Below are positions 58,601 to 61,345 of a stretch of DNA of 64,000 nucleotides, in pieces. The position numbers and the translations under genes were made by a program. Origin of the DNA: Haliotis asinina (Eukaryota; Mollusca; Gastropoda; Lepetellida; Haliotidae); contig NC_090295.1 of assembly GCF_037392515.1 (NCBI RefSeq), positions 14,465,001 to 14,529,000 on the forward strand, given 5' to 3'. The notes beneath the pieces are model-generated. The model worked only from the letters and a program-made list of their open reading frames with translations. It searched no databases and was not told the origin of the DNA. The first letter of the stretch is position 1. The number at the start of each line of letters is the position of its first letter.

Positions 58601-60549
58601 TTTTGTTCAAAAGTGTCTTTTATTACAGTTTGCATTTTCCTAAATCCACAAATTCAGAGGTACATCACCATGCAATGCAAAAATGTTAAACTGAGTATTA
58701 ACGCCTTAATGTGGGTTTCACAACATGTTTGGCAGTGTCATTATTTTGGACTTTGTCCATCTGTCCATTCAAATATGTCTTTTCCAGAGCAGAGCTGAAA
58801 GAATTTCAGTGCTCTCCATCCACTTTGTGGATATATTCGTAAATAGTTTGAGATTGTTATTGATGGTTGGAAAATTTAAAGTTGAAGATGAGCAACAAGT
58901 TGGCAAAATGGCTCAAAGCTATGGCTTGTTGATGTTGTTTGCCCATGTCATGGTATCTGAGAGATGTACATCGATTCTCAATCACAGCAATATGTGGTCC
59001 ATGCTCAGTTGTTTACTGTGCTGTGATATTGATGAAATATTGTCTTAAACAATACACTCAAGTCAGTAAACAAATTCTGACAAGGCTGGTATTTATTTGC
59101 AGAAGAAGAAAAAGAAGAAGAAAAAGGAACTGCTGTATGAGGCGAGTCTTCCTGGGGCCATGGATGAAGGAGTGGTTGAGGAACCGTCGTTAGGAGATGA
59201 GGAGGGAGAAGAGCCAGAGGAAGAGGTTGAGGAAGAAGAAAAGGTGCCGAAGAAGAAGTCAAAGAAGAGCAAGGAGTTTGTGGCTCATGATTACACTGGG
59301 TCTTACAACCAAATGTTTCAAGGTTTGTGTCCTGTGTAATGTTTGTATTGGGATTGTGAGGTAGCCTAGTGGTTAAAGTGCTTGCTTGTCATGCTGATGA
59401 TCTGGGTTCAATTTCCCACATCAGTTGTGAAGCCCATTTCTTATGTGCCTTTGATGTGGTGTTGCTGGAATATTGCTAAAAGTGGTGAAAACCATACTCG
59501 GTAGCTCACTCCCTATTATGTTAATGGGGACATTTTTCCAGTTTGGTGAAAGTTTTACAGTCCAAGTTCATCAGTCTATAGAGTAATGTACAAATTAAAA
59601 TCATCAAAGTTTTTAACATTTGGAATTGAATTGTCATTGGTAAAATGATGATTCAGACATCATCAAACAACATGTTTGCAAAAGAGTAATTTTCAGATTA
59701 ATGAAGTTTGGAATAACAAGGTTTCACTGAAATTGCTAAAACTGAATGACAAATATTGTTTTTGGTTTTCATGATTAACACTTTGTTCAATACATGTACC
59801 ACAAGCTTACTGAAGGTATTTTGTGATATTATTGCATTTGATAAAATTGTGAATTTGAATTTGTGATTGAGTGAATGTCTCACACATTTGTAACCTCTAT
59901 TTCAGGAACTTCCAAAGCCAAAGATGGTTTTAATCCTGCTGGTAAATTCCAGAAAGGGAAAAAGAATAAGGTAGGAATGCATTAAATTGGAAATTCATGT
60001 CAGCAGTCCTTTATTCTTTTCCACTGCAGTCATGAAGATCTGGGGTAAGAATTGATTTTCAGTAACCCAAGCTTGTCATAAGAGTCAGCTAAGTGGATTG
60101 GGTTGTGTACATTCATGCACATGCTGTTGATCACTGGATTACTGATCCAGATTTGATTATTTACAGATTGCTGCCATGTAGCTTGAATATTGCCAAGTGC
60201 AACATAAAACTAAACTCACTTACCCTTGGCTTCTGCAGTCAGCATTATTTCCACTTTATCATTGTGAACTGTGATAATGATTGTGTTTTGTAACAAGGAA
60301 GTAACATTGATGTTTGTGATATGTTATTTGGTCACTGTACTGGCTGGTTTTCATGTTACAGAGACCAAGTGTTAGTTATGAACAATGACCTAACTGTTCA
60401 GGCTAGTATGATTCAAGTGTAAAACATCTGTCATTTGTTCTCTCCATGTCTCTCATTGTCAGAATCAGAAACATGCCAGCTCCCGAGGAAACAGAAGTTT
60501 CACCTACACCCATGGTGGGGTCCAGAGCCGAGGCCACAAGAAACATTAG
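25870..60549 (+). CDS. EXOSC10: Exosome component 10 (Rrp6-type 3'-5' exoribonuclease)
   Basis: Catalytic subunit of the nuclear RNA exosome, a DEDD-Y 3'-5' exonuclease acting on rRNA, snRNA and aberrant transcripts in nucleus and nucleolus. Twenty-two coding exons: 25870-25974, 28091-28224, 43295-43418, 43928-44032, 45025-45178, 46640-46697, 47398-47473, 47942-48052, 48767-48910, 50445-50635, 51074-51230, 51739-51887, 52471-52633, 53267-53405, 54633-54736, 55753-55830, 56427-56492, 57113-57233, 57747-57823, 59103-59322, 59906-59970 and 60463-60549. All are GT-AG and frames join throughout, giving 875 residues (human about 885). Domain order: PMC2NT (exons 1-4), exonuclease (8-11), HRDC (12-13), basic tail (14-22). 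Intron 2 is 15 kb because a Polinton sits in it. Confidence 0.97.
26060..26165 (-). mobile_element. Penelope-like 3' tail fragment
   Basis: The minus-strand text TTGACAATAATCTGCATCGAAACGTCGC followed by GAATACAGAAACTTCTTACA matches the tail of the fragment at 20335-20620 (TTGACAACGATACAAG... TATCGAAACATCGCTCC... AAATAAAGAAGTTGC). No coding part remains. Confidence 0.45.
27779..27801. repeat. (CT)n microsatellite
   Basis: About 11 perfect CT units in EXOSC10 intron 1, followed by a C-rich ACCCAC stretch. Confidence 0.9.
28336..28600 (+). mobile_element. SINE-B copy, diverged
   Basis: Forward copy just downstream of EXOSC10 exon 2 (AAGATGCGGGTTAGCATTG, GATGCAGTTGACACGTCATC, ACAGGATTGTCTGGTCCAG, ATAAAACTGAACTCATTCAC). 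Confidence 0.75.
29018..29162 (+). repeat. Polinton left terminal inverted repeat
   Basis: 145 bp, matching 42934-43078 in inverse orientation with about three mismatches. It contains a 27-bp hairpin at 29068-29094 (AAAGCCTTATTTA, centre G, then its complement). Confidence 0.95.
29130..30098 (-). CDS. Polinton integrase (rve family)
   Basis: 322 codons. The N-terminal helical part ([30 protein letters not shown]) is followed by an RNase H-like rve core ([45 protein letters not shown]). The C terminus is SH3-like and ends in [16 protein letters not shown], the usual ending in this group. Such integrases insert the linear element with a short target duplication. The stop codon lies inside the left terminal repeat, as is common when the integrase is the terminal gene. 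It is related to retrovirus-type integrases only through the shared fold. Confidence 0.92.
   Translation of the reverse strand: MDMKKFEAIYYSPRGYWKGASAVDKLAKIARVPPEEAKAWLEKQALWQIYLPAPRYVPRRRFGINIPNSVHQADLLFLPHDKRYKYALTVVDVASRYKEAEPLTTKDSAQVARGFERIYKRSPLTWPTELQVDPGREFMGAVSQLLAKHDTKVRRGTAGAHRSQAIVKRFNRTLAERLFGHQYAREMTTPGKRSTEWVTRLPKVVSAINHEVTRLTGKKPADAIKLKSIVAESAAPLRGKEKQIPDRALVRYLYQPGEHEGDSRKRATDPIWSVKTYNIDKVDMKADEPNLYYLRDGPGRGFVREELLIVPYGTVLPPTHVK
30213..33506 (-). CDS. Polinton protein-primed DNA polymerase B
   Basis: 1097 codons. In order: an N-terminal SAP-like helix pair ([18 protein letters not shown]), a C2H2-like finger ([19 protein letters not shown], about residue 290), Exo I (YADFEA, about 346), a Cys/His endonuclease VII-like finger ([11 protein letters not shown] with [11 protein letters not shown], about 440-470), Exo II (LRGYDSHLI), polymerase motif A ([11 protein letters not shown], about 730), motif B ([14 protein letters not shown], about 885) and motif C ([10 protein letters not shown], about 984). 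This is the protein-primed (phi29/adenovirus-like) family B arrangement, which would copy the element from its termini. It lies 114 bp upstream of the integrase on the same strand. Confidence 0.95.
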   Translation of the reverse strand: MGLGGYSRMRKPQLVELLRQNRAIDLQFVRTERAVGNYLRGWRMHVDRNIDITDIKPLIADKVNQELNNLGSIKFQITVKMSLDKQDEYVQPYFRGKQEVVTHTETIDASIDTSFQQIREYLERYTHLGSGWAVDKIDNVYLDIANYVPFRGGSYLALPPYYRNKHAIVNVKNRGNDCLRLAIRSALFPADTNPNRSSNYPQDDGLNWDGIDEPTPISQITKVEKQNNLAINVFGHEGNTTIVHRVSPVKDRQVINIFMIQRGDKYHYTWIKHFSRLLYDQSAHREKTHFCERCLHGFTRADLLESHREDCQGVGQTAIRVDMPKEGDNILKFGNHKNQMSVPYIIYADFEALVVGDSPSGAAGEVPITHKTQEHKACGFGYIVVRCDGETKAPVVYRGPDAAERFLKCLQEEEKIIRNALYRIAPMRMTRVDRLAHASSTNCHVCDSPLNGDSVRDHCHITGKYRGAAHSACNLKLKINPKTINIPVVFHNLRGYDSHLIMQAIAKIDGNITCIPNNMERYISFSLNGLRFIDSFQFLLSSLDSLVKANNTFPITDRYTDAETRPLLMRKGVYPYEYMDSWVKFTETRLPPIDCFYSKLNEASVSRDDYSHATNVWNKLGCKNLGDYHDLYLRTDVLLLADVFETFRRTCFKQYKLDPAWYYTSPGLSWDALLKKTGVNLELLTDYDMHLFIEKGLRGGISMASKRYAKANNQYVKGYDPNKPTNHILYLDANNLYGWAMSQYLPTGGFEWVPHVDVMGVAPDSNKGYILEVDLEYTKELHTSHNSYPLAPERMRVNPDWMSEYQHNLLGGRVTDVEKLMPNLMNKTKYIVHYRNLQLYLSLGMRLTKIHRVLMFDQSPWMEPYIRMNTDLRKKATSDFEKNLYKLMNNSVFGKTMENLRKRVTVKLVRSSEEDKLRRLIASPAFNRSKIFTDNLVALHMKKSHIKFNRPVYVGMSILDLSKHLMYDFYYNELKKQYGDRCEVLYTDTDSLLMEIRTEDVYEDMKKHLDLYDTSDYPKTHTIHSTVNKKVLGKMKDECAGTPIAEYIGLRPKMYSILKTDNSEIRKAKGVKKYVVKQHIKHDSRKPCSRPVPLGIK
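33551..33787 (-). CDS. Small SAP-like protein, Polinton
   Basis: 78 codons with two copies of a 35-residue SAP/Rho-N-like helix-extended-helix motif: [20 protein letters not shown] and [21 protein letters not shown] third, similar motif stands at the N terminus of the polymerase frame next to it. Such motifs bind nucleic acid. The start could also be the later methionine of MTTVRELK. Confidence is limited by the short length. Confidence 0.6.
   Translation of the reverse strand: MVLLGVNTMTTVRELKRVAKQRGVIGYSRMRKSALLRLLGLEAPPTVKQLKAQAKQLGYTGYSNLGRAGLTALLSHTP
33775..33891. promoter_or_regulatory. Spacer with hairpin between small Polinton genes
   Basis: Contains the perfect inverted pair GAACCAAT-GTCTA-ATTGGTTC at 33781-33801, right before the SAP-like frame on the minus strand. 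It may be a promoter element or a transcript-end structure. Confidence 0.35.
33892..34155 (-). CDS. Small Cys/His-rich protein, Polinton
   Basis: 87 codons with ten cysteines and several histidines arranged as zinc-binding pairs ([32 protein letters not shown]), then a basic helical tail ([13 protein letters not shown]). It resembles no named family I know. A nucleic-acid or protein-binding role is plausible. AT-rich TATATAAG lies about 6 bp before its start. Confidence 0.6.
   Translation of the reverse strand: MRPAPYRCEYILMGKTEACGRKCRNQGFCCFHMGSPNYTCSVCGIGVKGHYCLCKAHGANVVRHQLIYENKKGYIKERRRLLKIDSK
34174..34599 (-). CDS. Membrane/coiled-coil protein, Polinton
   Basis: 141 codons. A hydrophobic N terminus ([17 protein letters not shown]) is followed by a charged coiled coil of about 60 residues ([20 protein letters not shown] onward) and a C-terminal hydrophobic segment ([17 protein letters not shown]). 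The shape suggests a virion membrane or penton-associated protein, but no family is recognised. It is 7 bp from the preceding small gene, in a compact same-strand cluster. Confidence 0.6.
   Translation of the reverse strand: MATIAMMVGGALVNALAFSGSNFLFSKLRDDHAAEIQEERKRHDLATENLQKAQAEYAKKRLQRIDFINEQLQRENHAVQTFNDVDEAMKEYYLLTGKRLEPLNKPTLAQYYTPSKGQMNRELGFIVLGIAATALVAKQLN
34607..34834 (-). CDS. Small hydrophobic protein, Polinton
   Basis: 75 codons with a moderately hydrophobic centre ([38 protein letters not shown]). TATATATA stands about 8 bp upstream of the start. The role is unknown; small proteins at this position are common in Polintons. Confidence 0.5.
   Translation of the reverse strand: MSEGKTFVNDAYHATVVASLAVGYARLTKMVLKQPTIKLDFNLQDMGMLIMNLGMAMATKDILVKQGIIPENIMK
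34859..35170 (-). CDS. Single-pass membrane protein with EPVGEV repeats, Polinton
   Basis: 103 codons: an N-terminal run of EPVGEVT-type repeats, a basic stretch ([13 protein letters not shown]), one transmembrane helix ([18 protein letters not shown]) and a short acidic tail with SEVVPP/SEVVSP repeats. Its start overlaps the end of the next upstream frame by about 125 bp in another reading frame. The function is unknown. Confidence 0.5.
   Translation of the reverse strand: MDTAPEVREVTREPVGEVTPSQEPVGEVTQEPPTVTRQKNPKRVAAGKKRWCNQHKIINPRLLLAVGAAVVITWLYVGVPSHSEVVPPNSEVVSPTVDPHIML
35046..35747 (-). CDS. Conserved Polinton protein with hydrophobic helix
   Basis: 233 codons if the first methionine is used. 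An internal start ([11 protein letters not shown], near 35624) would give about 192 and may be the real one, because the first 40 residues are a plain hydrophobic stretch. The core ([53 protein letters not shown]) is followed by a low-complexity Ser/Gly/Thr tail. I have seen similar proteins in invertebrate Polintons without assigned function. Confidence 0.6.
   Translation of the reverse strand: MLSIAMIFEVFVVCNLTFISLCFVCIGYYIVKTKSYLLYYKMECEELLEQLLVEGSPTDDKREKLVALAVGGKAKHYFGDYTPDKIHKMSAEEIDKLYARYESRLGAEMTKTIGSAMTQIYTGIVSYFLPIPPERRLYLWEDLEKDPFIEHAVSSISCELYHKYGMLLAPVTAAIIMAKHCQFERKNNNNSIDGYCSRSEGSDQGTSGGSDPFTGTSGGSDTGTPNSNQAEES
35741..35822. repeat. GCTTAGCTTT short tandem repeat
   Basis: About eight imperfect units of TTAGCTTTGC/TTAGCTTTA fill the gap between the ATPase stop codon and the next gene. 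Both flanking genes run leftward, so this is the upstream spacer of neither capsid gene. It could act as a transcript-end region or a spacing element. Confidence 0.7.
35820..36443 (-). CDS. A32-type genome-packaging ATPase, Polinton
   Basis: 207 codons with Walker A GQTGCGKT (about residue 25), Walker B LFILDDC (about 98-104) and a sensor-like region [17 protein letters not shown]. This fits the FtsK/HerA-like packaging ATPases of Polintons, adintoviruses and nucleocytoplasmic large DNA viruses. It overlaps the end of the major capsid gene by 29 bp on the same strand, the usual neighbour arrangement. Confidence 0.92.
   Translation of the reverse strand: MGDSCKPSTDLHLPTDPHCAIVCGQTGCGKTVFVLDMLEGYYKDVFDNIVIMCPTLSMNKTYARPWVMTDPDVHKIDPGTRLQDWLKALHEKFKGEPTLFILDDCSANREITKKRDMLSYLAFSGRHANHSVWVLTQKFNSVLKDLREQTRWVALFHCKDRDSFEECLRENDVMSKLERERVKKQLAETKHAKLVLKTDQPVAYRVC
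36415..37665 (-). CDS. Probable major capsid protein (double jelly-roll), Polinton
   Basis: 416 codons, the right size and position (next to the packaging ATPase) for the Polinton hexon-like capsid protein. It is rich in beta strands: [33 protein letters not shown], a long central loop region with the strand [15 protein letters not shown], and [13 protein letters not shown] in the second half. The start is preceded by TATATATAACA. The capsid call rests on family context and strand pattern rather than on an invariant motif. Confidence 0.8.
   Translation of the reverse strand: MYGRKLDPFRRLREPLGARAVRQSVTITNNPSKIDQNQTLLVRFPNLGENDLIVPGTVRLAFNITLTSDNDKRELVRNVGRAIIKKTTVKISGNEVLSIDDSDVFHCYGDLWKSEGERVNDVYQGISKSTRSRIGYAFTPDQLDKLSDGEKAIARAYGNRFCVPLDFELLTGHAPFYQAALGDRLEYELTFNDYSKVVRTPNGDEASYAIDNISLEFDMVTSPELARQVRSQYSGKMAILYDRVLRHRSVVRDKSDTVWNINLNVPARSMKGILVVEDYEPFRRDSEKFFNPEIEKVEVTIEGVPNQLFSHGMRPHQQWDEIKKLPVGDYITKDLDLGSVQIGEYLTTKYALWLDMRSTDDDKLHGSGRRIDNGSEGITIQITKKAQPAGKLKLYLYVIMDAQLNIDNGRFVQAIY
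37666..37703. promoter_or_regulatory. Divergent AT-rich promoter region
   Basis: 38 bp of almost pure A/T (TGTTATATATAAATGAAATA...) between the leftward capsid gene and the next rightward gene. It has TATA-like words facing both ways. Confidence 0.55.
37704..38843 (+). CDS. Conserved Polinton protein with coiled coil and C-terminal membrane helices
   Basis: 379 codons: an acidic N terminus ([13 protein letters not shown]), a conserved core ([36 protein letters not shown]), a coiled coil of about 80 residues, then [20 protein letters not shown] leading into a hydrophobic helix, a Pro/Gly linker ([12 protein letters not shown]) and amphipathic/hydrophobic helices to the end. I recall close relatives in cnidarian Polinton-like loci, where they have no assigned function. 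The helical C terminus could act in membrane penetration or capsid anchoring, but this is inference. Confidence 0.75.
   Translation: MAEDIPMDDMWDDSAQAFNDDQETSFSQGGSLMEGAVDDYYNAVENKSKLKPLGRNYSRFTLDSNGTLRLKVHPEIDLVHKRTREPLALSTLSSRHGSNFVRDELGFIDYGGARPRQYPPKLVQSLEGIRDATSDQNMTYDIEKVLADYKNKPFPGLEITFRELKGLDLLMQTIHGQLWKSTAKMSEIDDHIAYEKEKLGETEDESMKATIEERIRNLEEKRQVWLETASGYKEKLRSQTNRVRETINQVLHRDTTLADRIRILFREQGITIASILTALGFIISTLVVSLTGGTVGVPPTPPTPAGGGGVKDWIKKLGEGLAKLAGKAAEALPGILGSIVSWLLGALAKTATWLSQNLWAAIVAVAGLVYVAAKKFLTK
38821..39987 (-). CDS. Conserved Polinton protein, function unknown
   Basis: 388 codons. Features include [58 protein letters not shown] and [18 protein letters not shown], then a proline-rich stretch ([18 protein letters not shown]) and a C-terminal hydrophobic anchor ([16 protein letters not shown]). 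The same landmarks occur in proteins I recall from coral and anemone Polintons. It converges on, and overlaps by 23 bp, the preceding rightward gene. Confidence 0.75.
   Translation of the reverse strand: MDLAHLKIVVVGSTGFKATFINIFENYIVTVNNAQAVVNWNQNPMQFWQNQLNFAVWCATTGSGVTLDYGIDELSKAVILFHIYYQTRRILKEISAPLPQDKAWSMTNNPYDKRAYERVCGEFEIPTNKDFRLPGVNHGLGIVLVYFYRSGTYMAGSADGTYNPKRHTFTGPTTNEKIHVSCIKQTNPDAATAWTKMISKTSKEFTRAGTIRLNDSIRTYVWALLGAQSMTRSNILGKGTAYDAQKQFVANVEDAINSPVDLPRAIDRYQNMLEYARSNVNYVFGVGLYMAPSDMQLRVKKVVGYNNKIVIATADQKLGINPDINTPYIPHIPPRETGIVAPPPESKVHVGVPPTHTHIQATNQQHIDNKTALVVGGVALGLIWLKIS
39988..40016. promoter_or_regulatory. 29-bp palindromic A/T promoter between divergent genes
   Basis: The whole 29-bp gap between two divergent start codons is a perfect inverted repeat: ATTATAATATATAA, one central base, then its exact complement. 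It offers a TATA-like box at the same distance to both genes. Confidence 0.65.
40017..40670 (+). CDS. Probable minor capsid (penton-like) protein, Polinton
   Basis: 217 codons, mostly beta-strand, with [16 protein letters not shown] near the start, [17 protein letters not shown] in the middle and [20 protein letters not shown] at the end. Size, strand pattern and the closing 'D-x-N-x-x-P-V-N...LTLHV' resemble the single jelly-roll minor capsid proteins of Polintons. Its stop overlaps the next start as ATGA. Confidence 0.65.
   Translation: MYITLPGITSGEAVQLTHAIDNTSGQLEVALCDITYLPQWTNINASNNKLFVSGTRSQITDGYYSVCSLNDEVFKPLGAELKMNDSNGTVVLINNGRTSLRLGRPLARILGMSPDEIKPTTTVTGTKLPDLVPYRELYIHLGQVSTTYNIQGGHPSTILRAVPVKTEKYNDGRTESFSPRQYKRLTQGNIPELIISVLDINHNPVNIGYLSLTLHVK
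40667..41575 (+). CDS. Unknown Polinton protein, fibre-like paralogue 1
   Basis: 302 codons. It is related to the next gene: both share [78 protein letters not shown] and an ending in [22 protein letters not shown]. The middle is beta-rich with many Asn and Thr. Position after the minor capsid gene and beta-rich content suggest a surface or spike protein; this is inference only. Confidence 0.55.
   Translation: MTSAQGPGVKKCVNIGISDLGDTRGFDAPGVDGKSYAFQLKNNIYKRVEVTSGGTLSDIVDTTRATVNTKYALVNTGNNWIIYPSFGGKLFDLDDVESTTVARNKPYMLVFTEDDKWVLLPDNDWFLNIRLVSPYVFTDNKDNHLNKVVNNGTLLVAYVPTQRRSIVVSPLDTMAAHMLSSKPAIQNVTLQLVSEFEGVVSILESLPANSTLIIKVYLGEPSGNDVEIVKGIKLGWGKRHQYQVCNVYVRVGVGSNTSLQGVNVIVENKISLTKIFLPDNIHFMGMKFTPELLSENQLEIIS
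41586..42284 (+). CDS. Unknown Polinton protein, fibre-like paralogue 2
   Basis: 232 codons, a shorter relative of the preceding gene. It lacks the segment equivalent to residues 50-110 of that protein and is clearly diverged elsewhere ([17 protein letters not shown] against the neighbour's [12 protein letters not shown]). It starts 10 bp after the neighbour's stop, in the same direction. Tandem duplication followed by rapid divergence is the simplest reading. Confidence 0.55.
   Translation: MTSHRPNTTLNDLGDTEGFDQPGEEDTLYILHFKDNVYRRVSLSDFKEPKWLINLTLTSPYIIIDADTGGYISKIRNNGILVVDFIPEKELVYIESIGHEKKGLRAWPNNKLIFSNNTYGIGFDIFPPFTLIIEVFFYLNNENTSRVHQILPGVSIHWFDEHIDQYCRIVIQRDTTGPINHLISLSGFFITTGNSIRLSPITLTNSLDLVDFKFINRLLTETQLKYLSKYIL
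42286..42768 (+). CDS. Conserved Polinton membrane protein
   Basis: 160 codons: a charged N-terminal helix ([20 protein letters not shown]), then a strongly hydrophobic Gly/Ala segment ([20 protein letters not shown]) and a basic helix with [17 protein letters not shown] recall the same [12 protein letters not shown] and [15 protein letters not shown] words from cnidarian Polinton-type loci. The function is unknown; it is probably membrane associated. Confidence 0.65.
   Translation: MGLYPVVEEVAKTLETVDGFRLRQLCDVKRQLEQDRDTRKALYKKYHRAFNILDGADTTLMTTSMGLGAAGVGLLATIVATPIVLGIEITAGVAGVLGLALKLISRRLHRKALKHDEIRVLAEAKLNTVSGRISTALSDSKISEEEIFVQSSLNSQNITE
42765..42905 (+). CDS. Small basic ORF at the right end of the Polinton
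   Basis: 46 codons, highly charged ([21 protein letters not shown]). Its start overlaps the preceding stop as ATGA. It ends 28 bp before the right terminal repeat. No family recognised. Confidence 0.4.
   Translation: MKQDIRSKSRKSAISEDEKKKYIEQGIQKAQQAFITYTKEIIGGSR
42934..43078 (-). repeat. Polinton right terminal inverted repeat
   Basis: Inverse copy of the left repeat, 145 bp, ending ...CCCCCATTGTATATACTACT. It carries the same 27-bp hairpin at 43002-43028. Confidence 0.95.
43295..47473 (+). CDS. EXOSC10: EXOSC10 exons 3-7 (end of PMC2NT and linker)
   Basis: Exon 3 ([14 protein letters not shown]..., [10 protein letters not shown]) starts only 32 bp after the right edge of the MITE-like element. 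Exon 4 ([17 protein letters not shown]) and exon 5 ([35 protein letters not shown]) match the conserved linker that precedes the nuclease. Exons 6 and 7 are short (58 and 76 bp) and carry [12 protein letters not shown] and [14 protein letters not shown], the latter a highly conserved Rrp6 motif. Confidence 0.93.
43636..43667. repeat. (GATT)n microsatellite
   Basis: Eight GATT units in EXOSC10 intron 3. Confidence 0.9.
45335..45455 (-). mobile_element. SINE-B fragment
   Basis: Reverse fragment in EXOSC10 intron 5 (GATACAATGACATCTAGCAG, CCAGACCAACCACCCAATCC, GTTTGCTGAAGACTAGTTCT), lacking the 3' tail. Confidence 0.6.
45760..46560. repeat. 167-bp tandem repeat, 4-5 copies
   Basis: Units carry CTGGACCAGAAYTTCAAAAC, TTTCTTCACCAAACTTGGCA, CATAGRTAGATC and GACTTAGACTGAATTTGGTG at a spacing of about 167 bp (accepted copies near 45830, 45995, 46160, 46333 and 46500). 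Single related units stand at about 50860-50975 and 58745-58815, so it is also a dispersed family. It lies in EXOSC10 intron 5. Confidence 0.8.
47748..47898 (+). mobile_element. SINE-A copy, well preserved
   Basis: GGTAGCCTAGTGGTTAAAGT (A box), GGATTCAATTCCCCACATGG (B box), AAGTCCATTTCTGGTGCCCC, AAAATTGCTGAAAGCGGCGT, CACTCACTC. It is a good representative of the family, in EXOSC10 intron 7. Confidence 0.85.
47942..51230 (+). CDS. EXOSC10: EXOSC10 exons 8-11 (DEDD-Y exonuclease core)
   Basis: Exon 8 ends in PALAIDLE, holding Asp/Glu of motif I. Exon 9 ([34 protein letters not shown]) follows. Exon 10 ([30 protein letters not shown]) holds motif II. Exon 11 ([28 protein letters not shown]) holds motif III with the tyrosine of the DEDD-Y class. 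All four acidic positions and the tyrosine are present, so the enzyme should be active. A repeated array derived from exon 9 fills intron 9. Confidence 0.95.
48911..49745 (+). repeat. Array of about 11 partial copies of EXOSC10 exon 9 with splice donors
   Basis: Units of 65 bp (TACATCATCGACACCCTGGA...GTTCACAGACCC) and about 86 bp (the same plus TAACATTGTAAAGGTAAGAAC) repeat directly after exon 9. The long form carries the exon end AAAG and its donor GTAAGA: after the true donor at 48911, donor copies follow at 48996, 49147, 49298, 49449 and 49535. Units resemble one another more than they resemble the exon (array: CAACACAACGTTCATCTCCT; exon: CGACACAGCATGCACATCCT). Two old outlying copies lie near 49960 and 50213. 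Confidence 0.93.
50000..50215 (+). mobile_element. SINE-B copy
   Basis: Forward copy in EXOSC10 intron 9 (GGTTAGAATTGATCCCATGC, GACTTGGTTGACACGTCATC, GTTTGGTCCAGTTTCGATTA, CAGCTGGAATATTCCTGATT). Confidence 0.75.
51739..52633 (+). CDS. EXOSC10: EXOSC10 exons 12-13 (HRDC domain)
   Basis: Exon 12 encodes [20 protein letters not shown] and [20 protein letters not shown]. Exon 13 encodes [20 protein letters not shown] and [20 protein letters not shown]. Together they form the helical HRDC domain that follows the nuclease and helps RNA substrate choice in this family. The tryptophan codon is split across the junction. Confidence 0.95.
52195..52988 (+). mobile_element. Cluster of SINE-A copies and fragments
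   Basis: 52260-52416 is a full forward SINE-A (GGATTAGCCCAGTGGTAAAA, GGTTTGATTCCCACATGGG). 52827-52988 is another (GTAGGTAGCAGAGTGGTTAA, CTGGTTCAATTCTCC, four ACTC units). 52195-52258 and 52715-52810 are a head and a tail fragment. They surround EXOSC10 exon 13. Confidence 0.7.
53267..60549 (+). CDS. EXOSC10: EXOSC10 exons 14-22 (C-terminal region)
   Basis: Exon 14 carries NCPHDTSHL, exon 15 ISAFSWTTK, exon 16 [20 protein letters not shown] and exon 18 [20 protein letters not shown]. Exon 20 starts with eight lysines followed by acidic and basic blocks. Exons 21-22 end GRGHKKH-like (SRGHKKH, stop at 60547-60549). Nine short exons of 65-220 bp encode the disordered, basic exosome-binding and nuclear-targeting tail. 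The lysine run is coded by AAG/AAA repeats right at the exon 20 acceptor. Confidence 0.9.
53795..54010 (+). mobile_element. SINE-A fragments
   Basis: GGTAGCCTAGTGGTTGAAGT at about 53810 is a SINE-A head, broken off soon after. GGTTATTGGTTTGAATCCCT near 53965 is a B-box region of another. Intronic. Confidence 0.5.
54345..54615 (+). mobile_element. SINE-B, full-length forward copy
   Basis: TGAAGATCAGGAGTAGAGTA, GGTCTTCAGCAACCCATG, GGGATCGGGTGGTCAGGCC, TCATCGGTTCCCAATTGCAC, GTTGATCATTGGATTGTC, AAGCTGGAATATTGCTGAGA, then four CACT units. It ends only 18 bp before the EXOSC10 exon 15 acceptor, so it forms part of that intron's 3' end. Confidence 0.85.
54890..55140 (-). mobile_element. SINE-B, near full-length reverse copy
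   Basis: GAGTGAGTTTAATTTTATGC, TCGAGTCTGGACCAGGTAAT, CCACTTGATCCCATTAGTTA, AAGAATGGGTTACTGAAGAC. It lies in EXOSC10 intron 15, about 300 bp from the forward copy. Confidence 0.8.
56850..57010 (+). mobile_element. SINE-A copy
   Basis: CACTCAAAAGACCTGGG, GGTTCAATTCCCCAAGTGG, GAAGCCCATTTCTACTG, ATATTGCTGGAATATTGTCA. The head is diverged. EXOSC10 intron 17. Confidence 0.7.
57830..58378. repeat. 21-bp minisatellite, about 25 copies
   Basis: Units of GCTGGCACTAGGGGTGAAGCT/A with variants (GACTCTAGG, GACAGTAGG, GGCAGCAGG) begin about 15 bp after the exon 19 donor. Because 21 is a multiple of three and stops are absent, long frames stay open on both strands, but they are purely repetitive and start inside the intron. 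Confidence 0.92.
59351..59512 (+). mobile_element. SINE-A copy
   Basis: GAGGTAGCCTAGTGGTTAAA, CTGGGTTCAATTTCCC, GTTGCTGGAATATTGCTAAA. It starts 28 bp after the EXOSC10 exon 20 donor. Confidence 0.8.
60030..60228 (+). mobile_element. SINE-B copy
   Basis: CATGAAGATCTGGGGTAAGA, GCTGTTGATCACTGGATTAC, TTGAATATTGCCAAGTGCAA, ATAAAACTAAACTCACTTAC. EXOSC10 intron 21. Confidence 0.75.
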
Positions 60550-61345
60550 AGAAGCAGGACACGGATAGTCAACATCAGGAACATCGAGCTGTCTCTCAGG
60601 GGAGACTCAGGCAGTAGGAGAGGACAAAGGGATCGGATGTAATTATCAATATCACGTTTGTCAGGACAGACAATGGAAATTTATTGCATCACACATCATG
60701 GGATGAATGCTGTGTAGAATGCCCAGTAATTGTCTGATACGACAAGCTTAGCAGACCTTTTTCATAAGGAGATATTAAGATTAAGTGTCTAATTTGCCTT
60801 TCAAAAGTAGCCAGACAGAGCGATCAGCTGTTCTCAAACTTCTTTGATCTGTGGGTTATTTATTTCTGAAATACTTTTCAGGGCCAGTGTTCCCAATTAA
60901 AACAAAGGGAAAACAACTTAGGATACAGTGGTGAGGAGACTTTGTATCTGTTTGTGATGCTCATTTCAGGAAGTGTGAGCATGGGCTTGAAAGTCTCAAA
61001 TTTGAGGGTTTACTACGTCTTGTAGGCACCATGAATGCTACTTGCAATTATAAGACATCCATCAAAACTTCAGTACCATAGGTGAATCCAGGAAATTTCA
61101 AATCTTTCAGTTCTGTGAGTACTGTAGAAAGTCTGACATGGCTCCCAAAACAGCTGTTTTCACTTTATCCAAGGCAATTTAAGGTGCGAGTGCTTAGGTT
61201 GTTCACTTGAATATTCTGTTATGAAAGTGTATGTTGAACTATTGGTGATATGGTATGTATTATGTATGTACAGTATGTGAGAGAGAGTGATGTTATGTAC
61301 AGACACAATGTACAGTTATGTCAAATAAAATACAAATATGGCGAA
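60550..61345 (+). other. EXOSC10 3' untranslated region with poly(A) signal
   Basis: About 0.8 kb of non-coding sequence after the stop codon. A canonical AATAAA stands at 61324-61329, followed by a mixed T/G region (CTTTCTTTTGTGTT), which fits transcript cleavage near 61345. Confidence 0.6.
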